Shown: positions 27,674 to 35,939 of the stretch, piece by piece
Layout: each line of letters begins with the position of its first letter
Numbering within the stretch: the stretch's first letter is position 1
IMG/VR virus record: IMGVR_UViG_3300031787_000001
Location: 1 to 64,000 of that record
Origin: a virus
Direction: 5' to 3' (one strand)
DNA length: 64,000 bases
Notes under the pieces: model-generated
Database searches by the model: none
What the model was told of the DNA's origin: nothing
What the model saw: the letters and a program-made list of their open reading frames with translations, nothing else
Position numbers and translations under genes: made by a program

Positions 27674-28831
27674 TTAATTATACACTCTTATTTCTATTGA
27701 TTCTATCGCATCTTGACCAATATCAATATAGTCTCCAACATTTACAATTCCATCATTAAAGACTAACTGAACTTCGTTATTTGATATTCTAACTCCTCCA
27801 GGAAATCCTGTATTTCCATTAAGACCATCATGAGTATAAATTATGAATGTTTTATTCTCAGGAAAAGCGTTACTTAAAGTACCCAAATAATATCCGACAT
27901 TATTTCTTGTCCAAACTATATCACCAATAGTATTTTCTAAAACAGTAACAACAGGGTCAGTTATTCCAGATTGTCTTAATAAAGCAGTGTACACTTTATA
28001 TTTAGGTCCATATGCCGTTGATTGTACCGTATCATCAGGGAAGGTTAGACCTGTAGTAGAAAAACTCCAAGCCGTCCCAACTCCATCTGAGAAGTTAATG
28101 TTTACGTTTGTCGGATTGGCAACCACTGCACTACCTGGTGCGGATGGTCCACTACTTATTAAGTCGGGAATTGCGGTAGTCTGAATAGATCCGTCGGGAA
28201 ACTCTAAAGATCCGTCTGCACCGAAGGTCCAGTTACTAGCAGTTATTGCTCCGCCAATATAAGTTGATGAAGTTGTTAAAAAATCACCTCCTGGTAGAAA
28301 GTAGTTACCTACTCCTCCATCTCCTTGTGGTGTTAGTACAGTACCAAATTGTAAAGTATAACCGCCAAGTATTCCAGGACCGTATATTGTCATACCATCT
28401 GTAATCGTACCGTTAATCATATCGGTAACATGTAGTGTTGCTCCTGGACCATCACCATATCCATTATCAATGTATCCTATAAATTCAACTTCTGCATCGG
28501 TTGTTTTTATTTGTACCTTATTTAATGAATCGCTTATTAATAGATTATTATTTTCACCACCAATTATTAAATCAGCGTTACTCTGATCAATAGTACCTCC
28601 GGCTCTAATGTGAATGTGATTAGGACCGGTTGGATCTAAAACAACGTAACGATTATCATCGGTACTTGCGTCAGGTTTTAGGATAAGTGTAGTCAATCCT
28701 GAACCATCACCCGAACTTTCAGGTATTGATTCTATTTGACTACCTTCAGGAAAATTAAGAGGACTTGTTAAATTTATTTGAGGTATTGTTTGTCCCGATA
28801 CGTTATTTACAATATATTTTGTTGTTGCCAT
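27674..28831 (-). CDS. Tail fibre / adhesin subunit
   Basis: A 385-residue Gly/Thr/Ser/Asp-rich, beta-strand-rich protein. It has repeats of the form LEFPDGSIQTTA and GLTFPDDTVQSTAYG (about residues 210-265), a phrase pattern very common in phage fibre proteins (FPDGTxQxTA), which often form beta-prism or trimeric shafts. The C-terminal half ends with VQLVFNDGIVNVGDYIDIGQD and a short tail. It is 2 nt from the 842-residue fibre gene, so the two may be co-expressed. No signal peptide or enzyme motif. Binding specificity cannot be told from sequence. Confidence 0.75.
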   Translation of the reverse strand: MATTKYIVNNVSGQTIPQINLTSPLNFPEGSQIESIPESSGDGSGLTTLILKPDASTDDNRYVVLDPTGPNHIHIRAGGTIDQSNADLIIGGENNNLLISDSLNKVQIKTTDAEVEFIGYIDNGYGDGPGATLHVTDMINGTITDGMTIYGPGILGGYTLQFGTVLTPQGDGGVGNYFLPGGDFLTTSSTYIGGAITASNWTFGADGSLEFPDGSIQTTAIPDLISSGPSAPGSAVVANPTNVNINFSDGVGTAWSFSTTGLTFPDDTVQSTAYGPKYKVYTALLRQSGITDPVVTVLENTIGDIVWTRNNVGYYLGTLSNAFPENKTFIIYTHDGLNGNTGFPGGVRISNNEVQLVFNDGIVNVGDYIDIGQDAIESIEIRVYN

Positions 28832-28833
28832 TT

Positions 28834-31362
28834 TTATTCGTTTATATCTTTAATTGTTAATATATCACTTGAATCGTAATATGATAATCTTTTATTTCCA
28901 CCTTGTCTTTCAAAAATATGACAAGTATATGATTCATATACAGATGGATTAGGACTTACGCCGGTTATTGTTATTACAATGTCACCATCACCGTCAGAAC
29001 CACCAATAGCGGAACCTAATATAGTAATTGTGTCTCCAACATTGAAAGACGTTCCTGATGAAACAAGTGACATACTTGTAACCTCACCACCAACAGGTGT
29101 AAACTGAAAGTCAGAACCAACACCGTTTCCACTATTTATAAATTTAGTAGGTTCAAAAAGTTCAATAATCTGTGTTGACCATGGATTATCCGTTCTATTA
29201 GTTCCTAAAGCAGTATACGTAAATGATGTTATAATACCATAATTAGTTGTAAAATCAGTCCCACTAACGTCTGTATCAATAACATTCCATTGGAAGTAAT
29301 CACCAATAGTGTTATTTTGGAAGTAATTACCAACTCTATTATTGTAAAAGTATTCTCCAATAATATTATTTTGGAAAATATCACCAATGTAGTTTTTCTG
29401 TGAGTTAAATCCTCCAAATCCGAAACCTTCATCAATTATATTATTTTGGAAGAAACTACCAATTTCATTATGTTGGAAATTTTGTGCAATTGTATTTCCT
29501 TGAAAAGCAGAACCTATGTTGTTACCAACAAATCCGTCACCGATAATATTACTTGTAAATCCATCCTTAATTATATTTGCAAAAACATTACCAAAAAAGT
29601 CATTACCTAAGAAAAATGAACCGAAAGAATTATCGGCACAAATCCCACTAAATTCATTTCCTGAAACACCCCAACCTGTTTTATTGGTGTAAAACTCTTG
29701 ATATATTATATTACCTTTAAATTCATTGAATATTTGGTTATCGTAGAAATGACCATATATTGTGTTATTTTCAAATCGTTCTCCAATGATATTGGTATAA
29801 AAATCTGAGTTTATTGTGTTATTATAAAAATCATGATCAATTTGGTTTTTATAAATCGATTCGTTAATTGTATTGTTAGAGAATCTAGTACCTATTCTAT
29901 TTTCATAAAAATCTCTACTAGAAGGATTCAAAATATCACCTAATGTGTTATTCTCAAAATATTCACCGATAACATTATCATAAAACACACAATAAAGGTT
30001 ATTATTGTTAAATCCGTTACCAATTAAATTTCCATTACCTCCCCAATAAATTTCATTATTATAAAATCCATTACCAATATCGTTTTTATAAAATTGTTGT
30101 TTAATTTTATTATTATTGAACTGACTACCTATTTCGTTATTTTGAAAGTCTCCTCCACTTATTTCATTATCTCGGAAATCATTCATAATATTATTTCTAT
30201 AAAAACTATTTTGGACTATATAGTTGTTATAAAAGTTTTCACCAATTCTATTATATTGGAAATTTGAGGTAATTCTATTATTAAAAAACTCATTTCCGAT
30301 AACATTAGCATCAAAGTCATCATCAGTAATGTTGTTAAAGAAATAGTTTCCAATGTTATTATCATAACAATCATCAAAAAATGTGTTATTATAACAACTA
30401 TGACCAAATTTATTACCTATAAATCTATTATGAAAAACATTATTAGCTAAAATAAAGTCATTTTCATTCTCTTGATATAAATTGGCATGATTACCAATAT
30501 AATTGTTATAATTACCAGTACCGTCAAAAGTATAATACTCTCCAAATAAAGAAGGGTCATCTACATTGTTTTGATAATAACTACCATATTCGTCCCAAAA
30601 GGTACCATACATTTTAGTATTTGGACCTAAAGTTACGGTTGTTAATCCTGTAATAGCCATTTCGGTATCACTTACAATATTTGTTACTTCAAAAACCCTA
30701 AAATCATTATTAACCGATTCAAAACCAATCTTATCGCCCACTATAAGAGTACTTAAGAAAATAGTATCAGTACCAAAAACTGTCATTTCTGTTGAAGAAA
30801 TATCCGCAACACTAACAGTTCCTTGATATGGATTGTTTAGTGAAACTTCATAGTATCTATATCTTTTGAATAAAATTGTTCTATGATCGTAATCAGTTCT
30901 GTTATTAAACTCATCAATTCTTTCTGTTATTCTACCTTTAGCTGGTGATCCAGTTCTTTCTGTCACATTAAATGTTATATCATACTTAATACTATCTTTT
31001 GGATAAGAAGGTTGATATGCGTTTTCAGATAAAGTTGAATTTGATGTTGCAAACACAATTATTGAGTCAATATCCGCAACTTTATAGTTATTTCCGACTA
31101 TGGAATTTTTATTGTAATCATAATCAGGTTGATCATAACAAGTTTGGAAATCTGTTATTCTATAATAAGAACCGGCAACAAATGTTGCACCTGTATATTT
31201 GTCATATAACTCTGAGTAAGTAATATCCTCAAATGTTAGATTATTAGTTATAGATGAAAAATCTATATGATATGTTGACCCACTTAATTCTACCGGAAAT
31301 AATGTGTCCGAAGTGGGATTTGCTAGATTAGTTAATTGACCGATGGTTTTTCCTGTTAACAT
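28834..31362 (-). CDS. Fibre protein with ~42 nonapeptide (FxxNxIxxx) repeats
   Basis: An 842-residue protein. The N-terminus MLTGKTIGQLTNLANPTSDT matches that of the neighbouring 347-residue fibre and probably attaches the protein to the tail. Residues about 50-280 are a mixed beta domain. Residues about 284-699 consist of about 42 consecutive nine-residue repeats of the form F-x-x-N-x-I-x-x-x, for example FYNNTINSD, FYTNIIGER, FENNTIYGH. Such regularly spaced aromatic/Asn/Ile repeats point to a beta-solenoid with one repeat per side or turn. The C-terminal part (700-842) carries a GxSFNVGDTITILGSAIGG beta segment. It has its own late promoter motif 16 nt upstream. Confidence 0.8.
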   Translation of the reverse strand: MLTGKTIGQLTNLANPTSDTLFPVELSGSTYHIDFSSITNNLTFEDITYSELYDKYTGATFVAGSYYRITDFQTCYDQPDYDYNKNSIVGNNYKVADIDSIIVFATSNSTLSENAYQPSYPKDSIKYDITFNVTERTGSPAKGRITERIDEFNNRTDYDHRTILFKRYRYYEVSLNNPYQGTVSVADISSTEMTVFGTDTIFLSTLIVGDKIGFESVNNDFRVFEVTNIVSDTEMAITGLTTVTLGPNTKMYGTFWDEYGSYYQNNVDDPSLFGEYYTFDGTGNYNNYIGNHANLYQENENDFILANNVFHNRFIGNKFGHSCYNNTFFDDCYDNNIGNYFFNNITDDDFDANVIGNEFFNNRITSNFQYNRIGENFYNNYIVQNSFYRNNIMNDFRDNEISGGDFQNNEIGSQFNNNKIKQQFYKNDIGNGFYNNEIYWGGNGNLIGNGFNNNNLYCVFYDNVIGEYFENNTLGDILNPSSRDFYENRIGTRFSNNTINESIYKNQIDHDFYNNTINSDFYTNIIGERFENNTIYGHFYDNQIFNEFKGNIIYQEFYTNKTGWGVSGNEFSGICADNSFGSFFLGNDFFGNVFANIIKDGFTSNIIGDGFVGNNIGSAFQGNTIAQNFQHNEIGSFFQNNIIDEGFGFGGFNSQKNYIGDIFQNNIIGEYFYNNRVGNYFQNNTIGDYFQWNVIDTDVSGTDFTTNYGIITSFTYTALGTNRTDNPWSTQIIELFEPTKFINSGNGVGSDFQFTPVGGEVTSMSLVSSGTSFNVGDTITILGSAIGGSDGDGDIVITITGVSPNPSVYESYTCHIFERQGGNKRLSYYDSSDILTIKDINE
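29265..30512 (-). repeat. Nonapeptide repeat array (27-bp units)
   Basis: Coding repeat of about 42 units with a 27-bp period, diverged at the DNA level but regular in protein (F-x-x-N-x-I-x-x-x). A few units have lost the Phe or Asn, notably around residues 555-575 where WGVSGNEFSGICADNSFG breaks the rule. Confidence 0.75.
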
Positions 31363-31378
31363 GATTTTTTCTTTTTAA

Positions 31379-31388
31379 TATAAATATC
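31379..31388 (-). promoter_or_regulatory. Late promoter motif
   Basis: GATATTTATA on the minus strand, 16 nt before the ATG of the nonapeptide repeat fibre and just beyond a terminator. Confidence 0.55.
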
Positions 31389-31400
31389 TTTTTAAATGAA

Positions 31401-31423
31401 AAACCCTCTAATTTAGAGGGTTT
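31401..31423 (-). terminator. Terminator after the 347-residue fibre gene
   Basis: AAACCCTCTAA and TTAGAGGGTTT form a perfect stem, followed on the minus strand by a T-run. It stands just beyond the stop at 31429 and before the next late motif. Confidence 0.8.
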
Positions 31424-31428
31424 GTTTT

Positions 31429-32472
31429 TTATACTGTTTCAGCAACAAATTTAAATTTATATGTTTTACTTGGATATGTTGCAGGTATTATAATACCAAA
31501 ACCATAATATTCATTACTGTACGGGTTAAACACCGCATCAATTGGACCGGCATATGTTGGACCATTTGGATTAAGACTCAAATCAAGAACTGCACCGAGT
31601 GTATTTGAATCACCTATCTGAGTTGGATTATTAACAACAGAAGATCCTGGAGTTACTCTAGTTGTATATGTGTATGGATACCATTCAATACCAACGAGAT
31701 CACCACCAATATCAACCCCACCACCTTGAAGACCTGAAGAAGATCCGTTAGGAGAAACTTTTAATGCTTTATATATACCAACAAATAATCCATACTTACC
31801 ATCGGCTTCAGTGTCCAATATATTTGTTGTTACCGTTAATTTACTAATTGATTGTGGTGTTGAAAAACTGTGCCAATATTGACTATCAGGATATAAAATT
31901 AAACTTGTATCAACATTTATACCTGAACCAATACCTATTGATGGTGCTTGAAAATAATCGTATACACCGAAAGCCTTTGTTTCTGTTCCACCAGTATGAC
32001 TAATCTCAAAAATTGGATAATCCGCCACATTTGAACTTAATGGTGTTACAGTTGTTGACCAACCGCCAGGTAATGGATTTTCATAACATACAAAATCATA
32101 TGATATACCATCGTTAGGTACTCTAAAAAATCCGTCTACTATACCATTAATATCACCACCACCATTTGATGGGAATACTCTAATTGATCTATCGGATTTA
32201 TTAACAACACTAACTCTCTTACCTTTAATTGGTGTTGTGGGTAATTTTACTGCAAAATTTTCAGTTGTTGCTGTTGTTATTACATTAATACCGTAAACCA
32301 ACACCGCGGTTGTACCACTATCAACACCTTGTGGTATCAAATCTGAAACCTGTTCAACAAATCCTGAATATATCACATGATATGTTTGACCATCAAGTTG
32401 TACTGGTATAAGTGAATCTTGTGTGATTCTGTTTAAATTCGTTAATTGACCAATTGTTTTTCCTGTTAACAT
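31429..32472 (-). CDS. Tail fibre protein with adaptor N-terminus
   Basis: A 347-residue protein. Its first residues (MLTGKTIGQLTNLNRITQDS then LIPVQLDGQTYHV) are nearly the same as those of the 842-residue fibre, so they form a shared attachment module of about 35 residues. After this come beta-rich segments with GVNVITTATTENFAVKLPT-like stretches and a Gly/Ser-rich middle (residues 220-260). The C-terminus ends in YKFKFVAETV. It is 27 nt downstream of the preceding fibre gene and ends at a terminator. It probably forms a receptor-binding or short fibre subunit. Confidence 0.7.
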   Translation of the reverse strand: MLTGKTIGQLTNLNRITQDSLIPVQLDGQTYHVIYSGFVEQVSDLIPQGVDSGTTAVLVYGINVITTATTENFAVKLPTTPIKGKRVSVVNKSDRSIRVFPSNGGGDINGIVDGFFRVPNDGISYDFVCYENPLPGGWSTTVTPLSSNVADYPIFEISHTGGTETKAFGVYDYFQAPSIGIGSGINVDTSLILYPDSQYWHSFSTPQSISKLTVTTNILDTEADGKYGLFVGIYKALKVSPNGSSSGLQGGGVDIGGDLVGIEWYPYTYTTRVTPGSSVVNNPTQIGDSNTLGAVLDLSLNPNGPTYAGPIDAVFNPYSNEYYGFGIIIPATYPSKTYKFKFVAETV

Positions 32473-32499
32473 TTTATTTTTTTTTATTTTTTTATACTT

Positions 32500-33681
32500 T
32501 TATTCAATAAATTGAAGATAAAATCCCTCACCGATTGAAATATATTCATTATTATCTGTTATTATTGGATCTACTAGAACTTCATCTAATGGTGGACACT
32601 GACAATCACCAACATAAGTTATAGTGTAACTTGGGAATAAATCTAAATAAAAAGTTCCACCTGATATACAACTATTATCAAAAGGTGTATATTCTGTAAC
32701 ACCAGAATTTATGAGATCATTTTTTTGTTGTCCTGTACAACAATCAGTCCAAAATACATATGTAGAATCTGTAGTTACATCAAATTGAACTGATGTATAA
32801 CAACCTGAAATCGGTGACAGACACGTACCTGATGTAACTATTGGTAAAGGATTTTGTCCCGGACCAGTTAATTCCCACGTAGTAACTAAATCAGGTGTTG
32901 CAACATTGTCGCTACTAAAATAATAACTAGTTCCTATATTTTTTATAAACCAAAATCCTCCAAATCCTGGCTCCCAAACTATAAAATTATTTTCATTTGA
33001 ATATGAATTTTTACCATCTACAATTCCCACAAATGTGTATGTACCATTAACAATAGATGATCCCGCATCGGACACACAAATTGGTCCAAATGGATCAATT
33101 GTAGGCGTTGGCGTTGGTGTTGGTGTATCTGTTGGTGTTGGTGTAGGTGTATCTGTTGGCGTTGGTGTTGGGGCATTAATTAAAAAGATTTCTGCAATAG
33201 AACCAAGAGGTGCCCCCGATAAAATCGGTTGACCAAATAAAACTTCACCGGTCAAATTACTATATTCTTCATTTATTGTGACAATTGTTTGTCCTGTTAA
33301 GTTTGAGTGATTTATTGTAACACCAGTAGAAATAGTCACCGAACCACCTGAAAATAAACTTAAAAACATTTCAAAATATAAAGTAACGTTACCACTAACT
33401 CTACGATTAGAAATTAAGTTAAATTTACCAATTATTGAACCGGGTAAAATTTCTGTTTCTAAACTTAATTCTAATGGTGTTGGATCGGGTACCAATAAAG
33501 AATATGTGTGATCATATTCCCCAAAGTACAAATCATATATACCATATGGGTTTGTGTCATAATAATTAAATGGAACTGTTTTGACACCCAAATTAAACGA
33601 TCCACCGGAAGTTGGATTAAAAGTAACATTTGTTGTTTTACCACTCAAATTATTACTTAATATTCTTGCACCTATTGCCAT
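32500..33681 (-). CDS. Fibre protein with Pro-Thr linker
   Basis: A 393-residue protein. N-terminal residues 1-170 are beta-rich (SLETEILPGSIIGKFNLISN and a second strand set); residues about 170-196 are a short Pro-Thr-Asp linker of PTPTPTDT repeats; the C-terminal domain (about 200-393) has a CVSDAGSSIVNGTYTFVGIV opening and ends in a motif ITDNNEYISIGEGFYLQFIE. The last segment resembles the short Tyr/Glu modules that end the PT-repeat protein. A late motif is 13 nt upstream. A soluble adhesin or fibre tip connected by a flexible linker is the likely role. Confidence 0.7.
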   Translation of the reverse strand: MAIGARILSNNLSGKTTNVTFNPTSGGSFNLGVKTVPFNYYDTNPYGIYDLYFGEYDHTYSLLVPDPTPLELSLETEILPGSIIGKFNLISNRRVSGNVTLYFEMFLSLFSGGSVTISTGVTINHSNLTGQTIVTINEEYSNLTGEVLFGQPILSGAPLGSIAEIFLINAPTPTPTDTPTPTPTDTPTPTPTPTIDPFGPICVSDAGSSIVNGTYTFVGIVDGKNSYSNENNFIVWEPGFGGFWFIKNIGTSYYFSSDNVATPDLVTTWELTGPGQNPLPIVTSGTCLSPISGCYTSVQFDVTTDSTYVFWTDCCTGQQKNDLINSGVTEYTPFDNSCISGGTFYLDLFPSYTITYVGDCQCPPLDEVLVDPIITDNNEYISIGEGFYLQFIE

Positions 33682-33694
33682 TTTTTATTTTATT

Positions 33695-33704
33695 TATAAA
33701 TATC
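33695..33704 (-). promoter_or_regulatory. Late promoter motif
   Basis: GATATTTATA on the minus strand, 13 nt before the ATG of the 393-residue fibre gene. Confidence 0.55.
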
Positions 33705-33736
33705 TTTAATTTACTATTTATTTTTTCATATTAAAT

Positions 33737-35203
33737 TTATTCCAAAATTTCGTGATTCAGATCACCGGTTGGTATTATCAAATAAGACAATTCTCCGTTA
33801 GGTATAATTGTATATATTGTATCGTTATTTGGGATTATTAAGTGTGTTAAGTTATTAGGTATTATTAAATAAGACAAATCCCCGTTAGGTAATATATTAT
33901 AATTTATATCGTTATTTGGAATTATTAGATATGTTAAATCATTTTTTGGTGCAAATATAAATTCATAATTTATTGTATATTGAGCATTAATTGTATTTGG
34001 AACAACATTTAATTGATCATAAGATGCTGTGGCATTTAATAAATTGTAATCATCATTCAAATTAACAATCGTACTTCCACTAGTACCATTTTGCTCTATT
34101 GATACTGAATTTGTTATTGTTATTGGTGATCCCGATATCACACCAAGATTATTAACAAAATTTAATGTTATAGATTCAAATAATGGTTTATCTGACGTTA
34201 ATATATATTTTGATTTAATAGATCCTGGAGTGAAAATTGCCTTAAGATTTAAATTAAAATTCGTACCTGAACCAATTAAATTATCATCACATTTAACACC
34301 ACAAATTTCAAAATCAAACTCATTCAGTCTGGTCATAAAATTATGATAAACCTGAACAAAATTTAACGGTTCTTCATAATATTTTATTGTTTTTATATTA
34401 AATTCAGAAACACCTTCGTGAATACCCATCATTAATGGTGTACCACCTCCCCATGATTGTATGAATGGTTGAACACCTCTATTTGAAGGTATTACCTCTT
34501 CAAAATCTTTTATTTTTGCAATAGGTCTACCATTTAAATATATTTTTAAAATACCCAATCTGTTTTTTCTTTCATTCGCCCATTTTCTGTTTAAAACTTC
34601 AGGATACGAATAATCGGGAGTGGCCCCCGTCATAACATCAAGAGGATTGTTATTTAATGTTCTACCGGTAATTAAATCATTCCAACCACCATCATTTTCT
34701 AAATTACAATCTGTTAATCTTTTATATCGGTCAAATGTTATTGTAATATTAAAATCTTTATTTAGATCTGTAACACATAATGGGTCCGTTTGACCATTTG
34801 TAACATAATAAGATTCGGTATACCCACTATTTGTTTGACATATACCCAAATAACGAATTGCAGACCATTTTATTCTACCATCATTTGTAAAACCAAAAGA
34901 TAGGTTATTGTCTGCATAATTTTTAATGTTGTCATCACCCCTAACACCAATATAATAAAAAATACTACCTTGTGACCAATTTAAACCCTCTCTATTGAAT
35001 ACAAAGTCAAGGGTCCATCCTTTTTCTGGTCTTCTTTTTATTATACCATCACAATTATCGGGACCGGCACCACTATCAATTTTAAACGCCCAAGGTTTTA
35101 CACCCGTTTTTGGGGCTTGTGAACAACAATTATCAGGATCAGATAATTTTTCCACACAATCAATAATAGAAACCGAAAATCCCGAAATATTTAATATTGA
35201 CAT
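33737..35203 (-). CDS. Lectin-like fibre protein with C-terminal repeat tail
   Basis: A 488-residue protein. Residues about 35-300 resemble a concanavalin/LamG-type jelly roll: KGWTLDFVFNREGLNWSQGS, then LKIYLNGRPIAKIKDFEEVI and PLMMGIHEGVSEFNIKTIKY, the order typical of laminin-G-like carbohydrate-binding domains. Residues about 415-488 are seven copies of a nine-to-ten-residue repeat of form GDLSYLIIPN. A pair of Cys (C27, C28) near the N-terminus is unusual. A late motif is 11 nt upstream. The protein probably binds a host surface sugar; target unknown. Confidence 0.7.
   Translation of the reverse strand: MSILNISGFSVSIIDCVEKLSDPDNCCSQAPKTGVKPWAFKIDSGAGPDNCDGIIKRRPEKGWTLDFVFNREGLNWSQGSIFYYIGVRGDDNIKNYADNNLSFGFTNDGRIKWSAIRYLGICQTNSGYTESYYVTNGQTDPLCVTDLNKDFNITITFDRYKRLTDCNLENDGGWNDLITGRTLNNNPLDVMTGATPDYSYPEVLNRKWANERKNRLGILKIYLNGRPIAKIKDFEEVIPSNRGVQPFIQSWGGGTPLMMGIHEGVSEFNIKTIKYYEEPLNFVQVYHNFMTRLNEFDFEICGVKCDDNLIGSGTNFNLNLKAIFTPGSIKSKYILTSDKPLFESITLNFVNNLGVISGSPITITNSVSIEQNGTSGSTIVNLNDDYNLLNATASYDQLNVVPNTINAQYTINYEFIFAPKNDLTYLIIPNNDINYNILPNGDLSYLIIPNNLTHLIIPNNDTIYTIIPNGELSYLIIPTGDLNHEILE
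33740..33962 (-). repeat. C-terminal decapeptide repeat
   Basis: Seven tandem copies of a 27-30 bp unit coding for (N/G)(D/E)LxYLIIPN variants at the end of the lectin-like protein. Confidence 0.7.
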
Positions 35204-35214
35204 TACATTTTTTA

Positions 35215-35224
35215 TATAAATATC
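35215..35224 (-). promoter_or_regulatory. Late promoter motif
   Basis: GATATTTATA on the minus strand, 11 nt before the lectin-like protein start. Confidence 0.55.
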
Positions 35225-35249
35225 AATGAAATAAAAGATTTGATAATAA

Positions 35250-35278
35250 AAAACCCCACATAATACATGTGGGGTTTT
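35250..35278 (-). terminator. Terminator after the C1q-like gene
   Basis: AAAACCCCACAT and ATGTGGGGTTTT with a 5-nt loop form a 12-bp perfect stem. T-rich flanks on both sides allow bidirectional termination. Confidence 0.85.
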
Positions 35279-35300
35279 ATTTTTGATTTTTAATCAAATC

Positions 35301-35891
35301 TTATACTGCTAATTTTTTAACATATATTGTTGTTGGGGCACCGTTACTATTTGACGGGAATGGTGCATTTATTGATGGATTTATTGAAACTGTATAATAT
35401 GTTGGTGAAGTAATGTTAACAATTGTATGACCATATATTATTTGATCGTCCGAAGTCTCTGTACTTGAATAATCTGAAATCATATTACCTACAGTCATTG
35501 CACCGTTAGATGTTGTTGAACTATTTAATCTAACACTAACGTCGATACTATTGAATAAGTCAAAAATATGTACACTTGAAGTTATTTCATAAAATCCAGG
35601 TTCTTTAAAAAATATTCTAGCACCTGTATTACCTGCTTGTGTTGAGTTAACTAATTCAAAAATATCGGTATTACTATTAAGAATGGTAGTGTCCCATCTA
35701 GGATAGTTTTCAACACCATTTGTTAAGTTAGCATAGTTTGTTGTCCAAGAAAAAGATGCAACTGCGGAATCTAAAAAAACAGATCTGGTTACTTTAAATG
35801 TTTCTGTTTCACCACTATTATTCATCACCACGTATGAACCAGTGGTGTCCCCTGTAAATAAGGGTAATTGACTTATTTTAACGTTAGCCAT
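35301..35891 (-). CDS. C1q-like fibre protein with KISQLP adaptor
   Basis: A 196-residue protein. It opens with MANVKISQLPLFTGDTTGSY followed by VVMNNSGETETFKVT, the KISQLP-type adaptor seen at the start of many marine phage fibre proteins. Residues about 55-196 look like a C1q/TNF jelly roll: a region ending FFKEPGFYEITSSVHIFDLF, then SIDVSVRLNSSTTS and a final YTVSINPSINAPF. C1q-like trimers often form the receptor-binding tip. A late motif lies 12 nt upstream and a terminator follows, making it a single-gene message. Confidence 0.7.
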   Translation of the reverse strand: MANVKISQLPLFTGDTTGSYVVMNNSGETETFKVTRSVFLDSAVASFSWTTNYANLTNGVENYPRWDTTILNSNTDIFELVNSTQAGNTGARIFFKEPGFYEITSSVHIFDLFNSIDVSVRLNSSTTSNGAMTVGNMISDYSSTETSDDQIIYGHTIVNITSPTYYTVSINPSINAPFPSNSNGAPTTIYVKKLAV

Positions 35892-35903
35892 ATTCTTTTT
35901 TTA

Positions 35904-35913
35904 TATAAATATC
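35904..35913 (-). promoter_or_regulatory. Late promoter motif
   Basis: GATATTTATA on the minus strand, 12 nt before the C1q-like protein start. Confidence 0.55.
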
Positions 35914-35939
35914 ATAGATTTATGTTTTTTCAATTTTTT

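Noticed and set aside
33035-33232. Gly/Val-rich plus-strand frame
   Set aside because: Antisense of the PT linker in the 393-residue fibre; no promoter and poor composition.
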